From assembly GCA_963693635.1 (NCBI GenBank), contig CAVOBC010000026.1, positions 1 through 22,901 of the forward strand: 22,901 bases of DNA, given 5' to 3'. Under the pieces are notes generated by a model. That model was not told where the DNA came from. It searched no databases and was given only the letters and a program-made list of their open reading frames with translations. The translations under genes and the position numbers were made by a program. This document shows positions 6,940 through 13,553 of the stretch, piece by piece (the stretch's first letter is position 1; every line of letters begins with the position of its first letter). This DNA comes from CAVOBC01 sp963693635 (GTDB taxonomy: Bacteria; Pseudomonadota; Gammaproteobacteria; Pseudomonadales; Azotimanducaceae).

Positions 6940-7068
6940 CCGGCTAGACCTTCTACCAAACCGGCTAGAGCTTTCTACCAAACCGGCTAGAGCTTTCTAC
7001 CGAACCGGCTAGAGCTTTCTACCGAACCGGCTAGAGCCTCTTCCAAACCGCTAGACCCTCTTCCAAAA
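6940..7068. repeat. Minisatellite: six tandem 21-22 bp units overlapping a stop codon
   Basis: Units start at 6940, 6961, 6983, 7005, 7027 and 7048 and have lengths 21, 22, 22, 22, 21 and 21. A typical unit begins CCGGCTAGAGCTTTCTACC. A degenerate seventh unit lies at about 6925-6939. Every full unit contains CTAG. On the minus strand the first unit encodes the last residues of the GMC small subunit (FWKRV) and its TAG stop (7051-7053). Units next to the gene share CTCTTCC with the coding copy, while central ones carry the CTTTCTACC variant. The array fills the gap between this gene and the start of the SelA-like remnant. Confidence 0.95.
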
Positions 7069-7524
7069 CGGTGCGCGTTCTTTGACCGGATCAAGCAACG
7101 ACCAGTCTCCCTGGTCAACATCATTCCCACCCGGAAAGGGTGGCTCTGATTTCATGTTGACGCTCTCAAGGACGCGGCCGTCCTGGTAGTACGCGTTGGC
7201 CGTGTAATAGATGAGCGTTTGCACGGCCTCGGTGCTCGCGGAATCTGACAAGAGCGCAATCTGGTCGGGCTCACCAAGCGCGGTGAGCGTCGCGCCGTTT
7301 CGAAGATGTGCCCGTGCGTTCAGTTCGTCGAGGTGTTTCTTCACGTCCTGTGCGCCCGCTTCCGTTTCGAGGACGAGTGCCAACAGGTTATCGAAAATGT
7401 CGCCATCGTCGGCACCGGGCACGCCGAATTCGGCGTCCGCCGGAATGAGCAAACCCGCGAGGATTCGCAGGGTTTGTTGATCGCCATCGGTCAGCGGGTT
7501 GCTCGAGCTGATGCTGTCGCTCAT
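7051..7524 (-). CDS. Gluconate 2-dehydrogenase subunit 3-like small subunit of a GMC oxidoreductase
   Basis: A 157-residue protein. The N-terminal region LTDGDQQTLRILAGLLIPAD and the C-terminal stretch VLESVNMKSEPPFPGGND plus DWSLLDPVKERAPFWKRV match the subunit 3 family ('Y.dp.V..a.g....PPfP.Gy...D...ldpVr.R.p.wR'). This subunit accompanies FAD-dependent GMC dehydrogenases, and the gene lies 43 nt downstream of such a gene. Known members often carry a Tat signal; none is present here (the protein starts MSDSISSSNP), so the complex is predicted to be cytoplasmic unless exported by another route. The final codons and stop form the first unit of the minisatellite. Confidence 0.87.
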   Translation of the reverse strand: MSDSISSSNPLTDGDQQTLRILAGLLIPADAEFGVPGADDGDIFDNLLALVLETEAGAQDVKKHLDELNARAHLRNGATLTALGEPDQIALLSDSASTEAVQTLIYYTANAYYQDGRVLESVNMKSEPPFPGGNDVDQGDWSLLDPVKERAPFWKRV

Positions 7525-7567
7525 CGGCGTTTCCTCTCTTTAGTCCGCCAGTTCGTTAACTGCGCGC

Positions 7568-9169
7568 TTAGTCAAACAGGTTGGCGAGTCGTTGCTTCAT
7601 GGAGTCTGCGACGTAGAGCGCAAGCGCCTGGATGGTACGGGTCGGATTGACCCCTGCGCTCGTAACAAAGAGGCTGCCATCAACGACAAACAGATTCTTT
7701 ACGTCGTGACTGCGGCCCCATTCGTTGACGACCGACTTCGCGGGGTCCGTCCCCATTCTCGCGGTGCCCATCAGGTGCCAGCCGCCGCCGACAATCGGGT
7801 AGCCACCCTCGATATCGTGGGCACCGGCTGCTGTGAGTACCTCTTTGGCGCGCTCGATCGAGAACTCCAACATCTTCACGCTGTTCTCGCTCATGGTGTA
7901 GTCGAGCTTTGGTGCAGGGATGCCGTTCGAGTCCTTGAGATGCGGGTCGAGCGTTACCGTGTTGTGTTCTTCGGGCAAGTCCTCGCAAATCGCGACCATG
8001 CCGCAAGCGCGATTGACGACGGTCCGGTACGCCGCATGGTGGCCTTTGCCCCATGGCACTTTGCCCGTCATCATGTGGGTCAGAGCGGTCGTTACCGGTG
8101 CCGGGCCGCGATAGCCCTCGAAGGTGAAGCCGCGTACGAAGCCACGCGAATCCTCGGTCTCGTAGAACTCCTGACTCCAAATGCAGTCGTTGGGCCCGCG
8201 CGCACCATCCACCTCGTCATCGAAGTAGCCGATGATGTGGGAGTACGGGTGGAACATCAGGTTCTTGCCAACCAGGCCGCTGCTGTTGGCGAGTCCATCC
8301 GGAAACAGGGTCGATTTAGAGTTGAGCAGGATTCGTGGCGTGCCGATACCATTGCATGCCATCACCACGACCTCCGCCTTGATCTCGTGCTCAGCGCCCT
8401 CTGCATCGTAGTAGATCGCGCCGCTCGCCATGCCTTCATCGTTGACCGTGATTTCGCGAACTCTGCAGCGCGTTCGCAGTTCGACGCCGGCGCGAATGGC
8501 GTGGGGCCAAAACGTGATGTCGGTGCTGGCCTTTGCGCCCTGGGCGCAACCCGAGAGACACGAGCCCACGTTGATGCACGCGTCACGACCATCGTATGGT
8601 TCGGTCGCGATGGCGCTGTCCGAGGGCCACCAGTGCCAGTTGTTGGCGTTGAAGCCTGTCGCGAGTTTGGTGCCGGAGCGCCCGAGTGGCAGCGGCGGCA
8701 TCAGGGACGGCTTGGCAGGATAGGCGGGATCGCCGGGCAGACCTGAGACGCCGGTCACACGATCGCTCTCATCGTAGTAAGGGGCGAGCGTCTCGTAGTC
8801 GATCGGCCAATCGTCACCGACGCCATCCAGCGTCTTGACGCGAAAGTCAGAGGGATGAAAACGTGGGAAGTGGCCCGCGTAGAGGATCGTGCCGCCACCG
8901 ACACCGTTGAAGTTGGCGACCTTGATGGGCGAGCCTTCCTCGTTGATTGGATAGTCGGTCGTTCGGCCCCGGGTGTTCGGGCTGTGGCTGAACGGCCCGG
9001 CGGCGCGACGCTCCCAGTCCATGTGATTACTGGGATAGTCCGACTGCTTCATCCAGTCGCCCTGTTCGAGGCAAACGATGCGCATGCGGGTGTCTGCCAT
9101 GCTATAGGCGAATGCGGCGCCCGATGCGCCAGCACCGACGATCAATACATCAACGGCATCTTCGGGCAT
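7568..9169 (-). CDS. GMC family FAD-dependent oxidoreductase
   Basis: A 533-residue flavoprotein. The FAD-binding motif is VDVLIVGAGASGAAFAYSM (GxGxxG at 12-17), followed by an acidic strand end in LEQGDW. Other family marks are GVGGGTILYAGHFPRF, the Cys-rich CINVGSCLSGCAQGAK, and VVMACNGIGTPRILLNS. The C-terminal block has the catalytic pair His465 (GGGWHLMGTARMG) and Asn508 (SAGVNPTRT). It probably oxidises a hydroxyl group of a sugar or other alcohol. The adjacent small-subunit gene supports a dehydrogenase passing electrons to a respiratory acceptor rather than an oxidase. No signal peptide is seen. The start at 9169 is preferred over an in-frame codon at 9184 because AGGAGG lies 4 nt before it. 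It is the first gene of a minus-strand operon. Confidence 0.95.
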   Translation of the reverse strand: MPEDAVDVLIVGAGASGAAFAYSMADTRMRIVCLEQGDWMKQSDYPSNHMDWERRAAGPFSHSPNTRGRTTDYPINEEGSPIKVANFNGVGGGTILYAGHFPRFHPSDFRVKTLDGVGDDWPIDYETLAPYYDESDRVTGVSGLPGDPAYPAKPSLMPPLPLGRSGTKLATGFNANNWHWWPSDSAIATEPYDGRDACINVGSCLSGCAQGAKASTDITFWPHAIRAGVELRTRCRVREITVNDEGMASGAIYYDAEGAEHEIKAEVVVMACNGIGTPRILLNSKSTLFPDGLANSSGLVGKNLMFHPYSHIIGYFDDEVDGARGPNDCIWSQEFYETEDSRGFVRGFTFEGYRGPAPVTTALTHMMTGKVPWGKGHHAAYRTVVNRACGMVAICEDLPEEHNTVTLDPHLKDSNGIPAPKLDYTMSENSVKMLEFSIERAKEVLTAAGAHDIEGGYPIVGGGWHLMGTARMGTDPAKSVVNEWGRSHDVKNLFVVDGSLFVTSAGVNPTRTIQALALYVADSMKQRLANLFD

Positions 9170-9173
9170 GGAT

Positions 9174-9179
9174 CCTCCT
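9174..9179 (-). promoter_or_regulatory. Ribosome binding site of the GMC gene
   Basis: AGGAGG on the minus strand, 4 nt before the ATG at 9167-9169, selects MPEDAV as the N terminus and excludes the five-residue upstream extension. Confidence 0.75.
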
Positions 9180-9184
9180 TTCAT

Positions 9185-9719
9185 CAGACGCTGACCTTCA
9201 AGGGAAGGTATCGAATGACATCACTGTGAATGGATCGGTCGGTTGCGACCCTGACAAGTCCTGATTCTAAGCGACTGGCACAGGTGTGATCCAATGGCCG
9301 TTGACGATTGAAATCACCGGGACCTCTCATTGGGCAGAGATCATTGGCTGGAGGTCGGTCAACTTGGTCAACTGGAATACGATGCCTTCAGGATCGATGA
9401 AGTCTACAAGGCCGCTCTGTCTTTCCTACCTACGCCAGCTACGCGTGGTCAATTGACCGTTTGAGCACCTCGTTTCAGTTGCTGGATCTGTTGCGCAGGG
9501 GTCGTTCTGACCCTGCAGGTGATAATGACCTCAGACGCGCCTGATGGGTATGCTTGACCGGCCCACGAGCCGCCGGGAAGATGCGGGTGGAGTACAGAAG
9601 TACGCCGACGAAGAAGGGAACGAAGCCTTGCGGGTAGCGACACTTCTCGAACATCGACGGAGTTACCGTCATCGAAAATGGGCCCTTAAGATGGTAGAGA
9701 TATCGATCATGAGACGTCG
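9185..9719. other. 535-nt gap with no intact gene
   Basis: This gap separates the divergent GMC operon from the next plus-strand reading frame, and must contain the GMC promoter. No convincing intact gene is seen. Short minus-strand frames around 9449-9744 have no recognisable family pattern. The only recognisable coding remnant is the VOC tail at 9327-9425. Confidence 0.6.
9327..9425 (-). pseudogene. C-terminal fragment of a VOC/glyoxalase-like protein
   Basis: The minus strand reads SGLVDFIDPEGIVFQLTKLT and ends at a TGA (9327-9329). The run 'vdFiDPEGivfqL' is the usual final strand of VOC-fold proteins. The frame is closed upstream by a TAG at 9426-9428, and no further VOC sequence was recognised in other frames. 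It is a relic, unrelated in detail to the frameshifted VOC gene at 3325. Confidence 0.45.
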
Positions 9720-10095
9720 ATGAATTGGGACGCTGTTGGTGCACTCGCGGAACTTGGCGGGGCGATTGGGGTCGTTGTGACCCTGATATACCTCGCTGGT
9801 CAGATTCGCACCCAAAACGCCGAAAGTCGCCTCAACGCGGTGAGCAATCTGACCGCACAGTACAACGCCTTCCTTGGCGACCAGGCGACAGACGATGCCC
9901 TGGCGGAACGGTTCCTGAGGGCCTGCGAAGATCTCAATACGCCCAATGAACAAGATTTCCTGCAGCTCTCGTCACGGCCTCATATCCCAATGGAGGGGAC
10001 GCACGTTCAGAATCTATGAGGGTCTGTACTTTCACTACCTGGAAGATCGTCTCGATGAGGAGAATCCCACGGCGACTCTGTGCCCAGTAGAGTAA
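9720..10095 (+). pseudogene. Small membrane-anchored protein of unknown function, frameshifted
   Basis: The ATG at 9720 opens MNWDAVGALAELGGAIGVVV and then TLIYLAGQIRTQNAES: one hydrophobic segment (about 7-26) followed by a polar helix. This start is common among uncharacterised proteobacterial proteins of roughly 150-200 residues. The frame stops at 10017-10019. A neighbouring frame continues the family pattern as WRGRTFRIYEGLYFHYLEDR and LDEE, ending at TAA 10093-10095. An indel near 9971-9981 would join them. Even when joined, the product (about 125 residues) is shorter than usual because the C terminus diverges after LDEENPTATLCPVE. Function unknown; a broken gene or sequencing error. 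Confidence 0.62.
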
Positions 10096-10218
10096 GGCCC
10101 AGACCTGAGACCCGCGAGTCCGGCGGGCAATTCAGGCGTGAGATCACGCTGCCCGTTGAAGCAACGCCAGAGCAAGGGGTGATTCCCGGCACTAGGCAAA
10201 CGCTCGCTCGAGCACTTG

Positions 10219-10231
10219 CATTGGCCCAATG
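10219..10231. promoter_or_regulatory. Palindrome CATTGGCCCAATG upstream of the molybdenum hydroxylase gene
   Basis: A perfect 13-bp palindrome (CATTGG-C-CCAATG) lies 98 nt before the ATG at 10330, inside a 234-nt stretch with no gene. Position and symmetry would suit an operator for a dimeric regulator, but no regulator gene is nearby and no promoter elements were identified. Confidence 0.3.
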
Positions 10232-10329
10232 GCGGGCTTGCTTGACCGGCGCGCGACGCCCCGTAGATGATGCGCGCGCCACGACTGTTTGCCGAGATCC
10301 AACAACCTGCAGGGAGAGTAACGAGGACG

Positions 10330-12633
10330 ATGGGTACCAACGCCGATTATCAGGGCCGGGTCGAAGATGACCGATTTATCACGGGCAACGGACGGTACGT
10401 TGCGGACCTTGCGCAGCATGGGCTAAGTCACGCCGTGCTGGTACGGTCGCCCTATGCCCACGCCAGACTGATCGACGTTGATGTTACAGAAGCTATAGCG
10501 GCGCCGGGTGTGCTGGGCGTCTTCACCGCAACGGATCTCGCGGCGGACGGGATTGGTGATCAGCCGTGTGGCGTCACGCATCCACGGCCCGACGGGCAAG
10601 AGGCCTTTCAGGCCTGCCGACGTGTCCTTGCGCGGGACAAGGTTCGGCATCTGGGTGAACCGATTGCGCTTGTGGTTGCGGAGTCGCTCGCAGCAGCCCA
10701 CGCGGCGGCAGAGCTTGTACGCATCGACGTGGACGAACTGCCAGTGGTGACGGGATCGGAGGCGGCAAAAGAGTCAGGCGCAGCGCTCGTCTGGGCGGAG
10801 GTGCCCGGCAATGTTGCTTGCGTGTGGACCCGTGGCGATCTCGACGCGGTCGATGCGGCGCTTGCGGGTGCCCATCACGTGGCGAGGCTCGACTCCCAGG
10901 TATCCCGCGTCATCGCCCACACCATGGAGCCACGTGGCGTGCTCGCCTTTGTCGGCGATGACGGTCGCCTGACCGTGCATGCATCCACACAGAACCCTGC
11001 GCCCATGCGGGCGGGGCTTGCGGCCATGCTGGGGCTACCCGTTGATGACATCCATGTGCTTGCCGGCGACGTCGGTGGGTCATTCGGCATGAAGAGCGGT
11101 GTTTACCCGGAGGATGTACTCGTCTGCTGGGCGGCGCGGAAGGTGGGCCGCCCCGTCCGCTGGATCGCTGATCGCAGCGAGGGTTTCCTGGCCGATGAGC
11201 ATGGACGAGACGTGCACATTCGCAGCAGCCTCGGGCTTGATGTCGACGGCCACTTTCTTGCGCTCAGAGTCGAGTGTGATATCAACATTGGCGCGTACCT
11301 GTCCGGCCGTTCGCTCGGCATGGTCGGCAATGCGGGCGGTATCGCCGGTATTTATCGCATCGGTGGGATCGCCGCAGAGATTCGCGCGATCCACACCCAC
11401 ACGCAGGTCACCGCGCCGTATCGTGGCGCGGGCCGGCCGGAAGCGACCTACGCCATCGAACGTGTGATCGACATTGCCGCGCGCGAGATGAACATCGACC
11501 CATTCGAGTTGCGCCGGCGAAATGTTGTGCCGCCCTCGGCGATGCCCTACGACACGGGCTTTACGTTCACCTACGACAGCGGCGAGTTTGAGCAGAATAT
11601 GCTGCAAGCGGCGCGCATGGCTGACCGGGACGGTTTTGAGGCAAGGCGGCGGGAGGCGTCGGAACGCGGCAAGCTGCGCGGCCTCGGCATGGCCAATCCC
11701 ATCGAAGCGGCGGGTGGCCCGGTCGCGAAGCCCGCGGGCGACAAGGCTCGATTGCAGGTCGCCCCTGATGGCACGGTGACACTCTTTTCTGGCTGCGTTA
11801 CCGTTGGACAGGGCATCGAGACCACATTCTCGAACATGGTCGCTGAGGCGCTCGGCGTTGACCTTGCGCAGGTCAAGTATCTGCAGGGTGACACGGATCT
11901 CTTGTCCGGCGGCCGCGGCAATGGCGGGTCGAGCGCCGCACCGGTCGGCGCACCGTGCATCAGTATTACTATCGACAACCTGATTGAGGCGGGACTGGCA
12001 TCGGCAGCAGAGATGCTGCAGGCCGAGTTGTCAGACGTCACGTTTGCAGACGGTTGTTATCTGGTGGCCGATACAGACCGGTCGGTCGGCCTTGTCGCCG
12101 TTGCAGCCTTCATGACTGAGCGCGGCAGCGACGGCTTGACGGCGACCGGGGCTTTCGACCCACCCGGTGTCACTTTTCCCAACGGCAGTCACCTGTGCGA
12201 AGTGGAGATTGATCCCGAAACCGGGACGATCGAGGTGGTCAACTACTGTGTCTGCGAGGATATTGGCCGGGTGCTTAACCCCACGCTCGCGGCGGGCCAG
12301 ATGCACGGCGGCATCGTCCAGGGTGCTGGCCAGGCATTGCTTGAGCAGACGGTGCATGACCCTGACACCGGTCAACTGCTGACCGGGTCGTTCATGGACT
12401 ACGCGATGCCGCGCGCAGATAACTTTCCACATTTTCAATTTGCAACGCGCGAGGTGTTGACGCCGGTCAACCCGCTCGGTGTGAAAGGTGTCGGTGAGGC
12501 GGGATCGGTAGGCTCTATTGCCGCGACCATCAATGCGGTTTGTGATGCACTCGCGCCGCTCGGCATCTACCACTTTGAGATGCCGGCGACCCCCGCCAGA
12601 ATTTGGTCGGCAATTCAGGCGGTCAAATCCTGA
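10330..12633 (+). CDS. Molybdenum hydroxylase large subunit (xanthine dehydrogenase / CoxL family)
   Basis: A 767-residue protein of the aldehyde/xanthine/CO dehydrogenase large-subunit family, which binds molybdopterin cytosine dinucleotide and hydroxylates a carbon with water. The N-terminal a/b hammerhead domain shows DRFITGNGRYVADL and VRSPYAHARL. The molybdopterin domain contains GDVGGSFGMKSGVYPED, TAPYRGAGRPEATYAIER, FSGCVTVGQGIET and GNGGSSAAPVGAP. The catalytic Glu is Glu723 in GVGEAGSVGS. The YRGAGR loop is that of form II and general aldehyde-type members, not the Cys-containing loop of true form I CO dehydrogenase. No iron-sulfur or FAD subunit gene is adjacent. The start at 10330 is taken because family similarity begins at GRVEDDRFITG, with GAGGA just before it; the frame is open to 10267. 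Confidence 0.93.
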   Translation: MGTNADYQGRVEDDRFITGNGRYVADLAQHGLSHAVLVRSPYAHARLIDVDVTEAIAAPGVLGVFTATDLAADGIGDQPCGVTHPRPDGQEAFQACRRVLARDKVRHLGEPIALVVAESLAAAHAAAELVRIDVDELPVVTGSEAAKESGAALVWAEVPGNVACVWTRGDLDAVDAALAGAHHVARLDSQVSRVIAHTMEPRGVLAFVGDDGRLTVHASTQNPAPMRAGLAAMLGLPVDDIHVLAGDVGGSFGMKSGVYPEDVLVCWAARKVGRPVRWIADRSEGFLADEHGRDVHIRSSLGLDVDGHFLALRVECDINIGAYLSGRSLGMVGNAGGIAGIYRIGGIAAEIRAIHTHTQVTAPYRGAGRPEATYAIERVIDIAAREMNIDPFELRRRNVVPPSAMPYDTGFTFTYDSGEFEQNMLQAARMADRDGFEARRREASERGKLRGLGMANPIEAAGGPVAKPAGDKARLQVAPDGTVTLFSGCVTVGQGIETTFSNMVAEALGVDLAQVKYLQGDTDLLSGGRGNGGSSAAPVGAPCISITIDNLIEAGLASAAEMLQAELSDVTFADGCYLVADTDRSVGLVAVAAFMTERGSDGLTATGAFDPPGVTFPNGSHLCEVEIDPETGTIEVVNYCVCEDIGRVLNPTLAAGQMHGGIVQGAGQALLEQTVHDPDTGQLLTGSFMDYAMPRADNFPHFQFATREVLTPVNPLGVKGVGEAGSVGSIAATINAVCDALAPLGIYHFEMPATPARIWSAIQAVKS

Positions 12634-12647
12634 AGGAGGAGAGACGG

Positions 12648-13097
12648 ATGAGCATCATCATCAGGTCCGCGGTTATCGAAGACAAAGCCCGCTGCTATGA
12701 CCTGCTTGAGACCCTGCGGGGGACAACGGGCGAAGCTGCAGCCGGGCAGAAGCTGCCTGTTGGTAACACGTTCGACCACCTGTTGCTCAAGCAACGTGGT
12801 GAGATCATCGTTGCCGACGAGGCCGGTGAGCTGCTCGGCATGGCGACGGTCAGCTACAACCTTGCGCTGCGCTACAGCGGCGAGTACTGCCAGTTAGAGG
12901 AATTGATTGTTGCGCCGGCCGCACGGGGCAAGAACATCGGGGGACTGCTCGTGCAGCGAACAGTTGAGAATGCCCGGGCGCGCGGTTGCGGTGAATTTGG
13001 TTTGTACCTCGTTGAATCGACCGAACACAATCGCCCGTTCTATGAGAAGTACGGATTCGTCGCCGTTGGCACCGAAATGCGCCAGGCGTTTGTATAG
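12648..13097 (+). CDS. GNAT family N-acetyltransferase
   Basis: A 149-residue protein with the GNAT fold. It starts MSIIIRSAVIEDKARCYDLL, then has GELLGMATVSYN, the acetyl-CoA motif LEELIVAPAARGKNIGGLLV, and the closing RPFYEKYGFVAVGTEMRQAF. It would transfer an acetyl group from acetyl-CoA to an amine of unknown identity in the cytoplasm. Its AAGGAGGA site (12633-12640) begins on the last base of the hydroxylase stop, so the two genes form an operon and it may be co-regulated with the hydroxylase. Confidence 0.92.
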   Translation: MSIIIRSAVIEDKARCYDLLETLRGTTGEAAAGQKLPVGNTFDHLLLKQRGEIIVADEAGELLGMATVSYNLALRYSGEYCQLEELIVAPAARGKNIGGLLVQRTVENARARGCGEFGLYLVESTEHNRPFYEKYGFVAVGTEMRQAFV

Positions 13098-13162
13098 AGT
13101 TTTGTATAAGCAACGTCGCCGATAGATACCCAACACCAAACTGAAAACGCGCGAGGCAAGCG

Positions 13163-13381
13163 ATGACTAAATGGGAATACAAGGTTCATGTGGTCGATAA
13201 CGACGGCGATGGTGCCGACACGTTCTCGATTGATTACCTGAACGAGCTGGGCGAAGAAGGCTGGGAACTCCTGCATGTGAACCGCTTGCAGGGCATCAAT
13301 GGCCAGGACAAGGTTGCCGAGGGGACCGCTGTACGCACGAAGCGGGTCGCGCTTTGGTTTAAGCGACCCAAGCAGGTCTGA
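13163..13381 (+). CDS. Small DUF4177-like protein
   Basis: A 72-residue protein beginning MTKWEYKVHVVDNDGD, with the central block LNELGEEGWELLHVNRLQG and a C-terminal strand KRVALWFKRPKQ. The 'WEYKv...ln.lGeeGWElv.v' pattern is that of DUF4177-type small proteins, whose function is unknown. It starts 65 nt after the acetyltransferase on the same strand. The intervening DNA has a direct repeat TTTGTATA (13089-13096 and 13101-13108). The ribosome site (CGAGGCAAG) is weak. Confidence 0.65.
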   Translation: MTKWEYKVHVVDNDGDGADTFSIDYLNELGEEGWELLHVNRLQGINGQDKVAEGTAVRTKRVALWFKRPKQV

Positions 13382-13486
13382 GGCGGCATTGCCGTGCTGG
13401 CGTGTAGATGCCTCGTGGTGCGAGTGACGTGAGCGTGGCCCCGGGAACCGCTCAAGGCCCCGCGTCGAGGTCTATCAGGGAGCCTC

Positions 13487-13514
13487 AATGGTGCACAAGA
13501 AATGGTGCACAAGA
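13487..13514. repeat. Perfect 14-bp tandem duplication
   Basis: AATGGTGCACAAGA occurs twice without a gap (13487-13500 and 13501-13514). It lies in the 172-nt gap between the convergent DUF4177-like and channel genes. The palindrome GGATCGATCC (13544-13553) abuts the channel stop codon. No gene is present; slippage is the simplest origin. Confidence 0.85.
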
Positions 13515-13553
13515 TGAGTGCATGGCACCCAGTTAGTTGAGAGGGATCGATCC

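Noticed and set aside
6940..7068. Array of short repeats as a CRISPR
   Set aside because: The units are directly adjacent with no spacers, and no cas genes are present; it is a minisatellite.
7592..8746. 384-codon open frame opposite the GMC gene
   Set aside because: It is antisense to a clearly conserved GMC enzyme, shows no family pattern, and its openness follows from the codon bias of the real gene at high GC.
10080..10329. Possible small gene in the hydroxylase leader (frames starting near 10080)
   Set aside because: No ribosome site and no family pattern, and the frames overlap the tail of the broken membrane-protein gene; treated as non-coding.
10330..12633. Form I carbon monoxide dehydrogenase CoxL
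   Set aside because: The active-site loop reads YRGAGR rather than the Cys-containing form I loop, and no coxM or coxS gene is adjacent.
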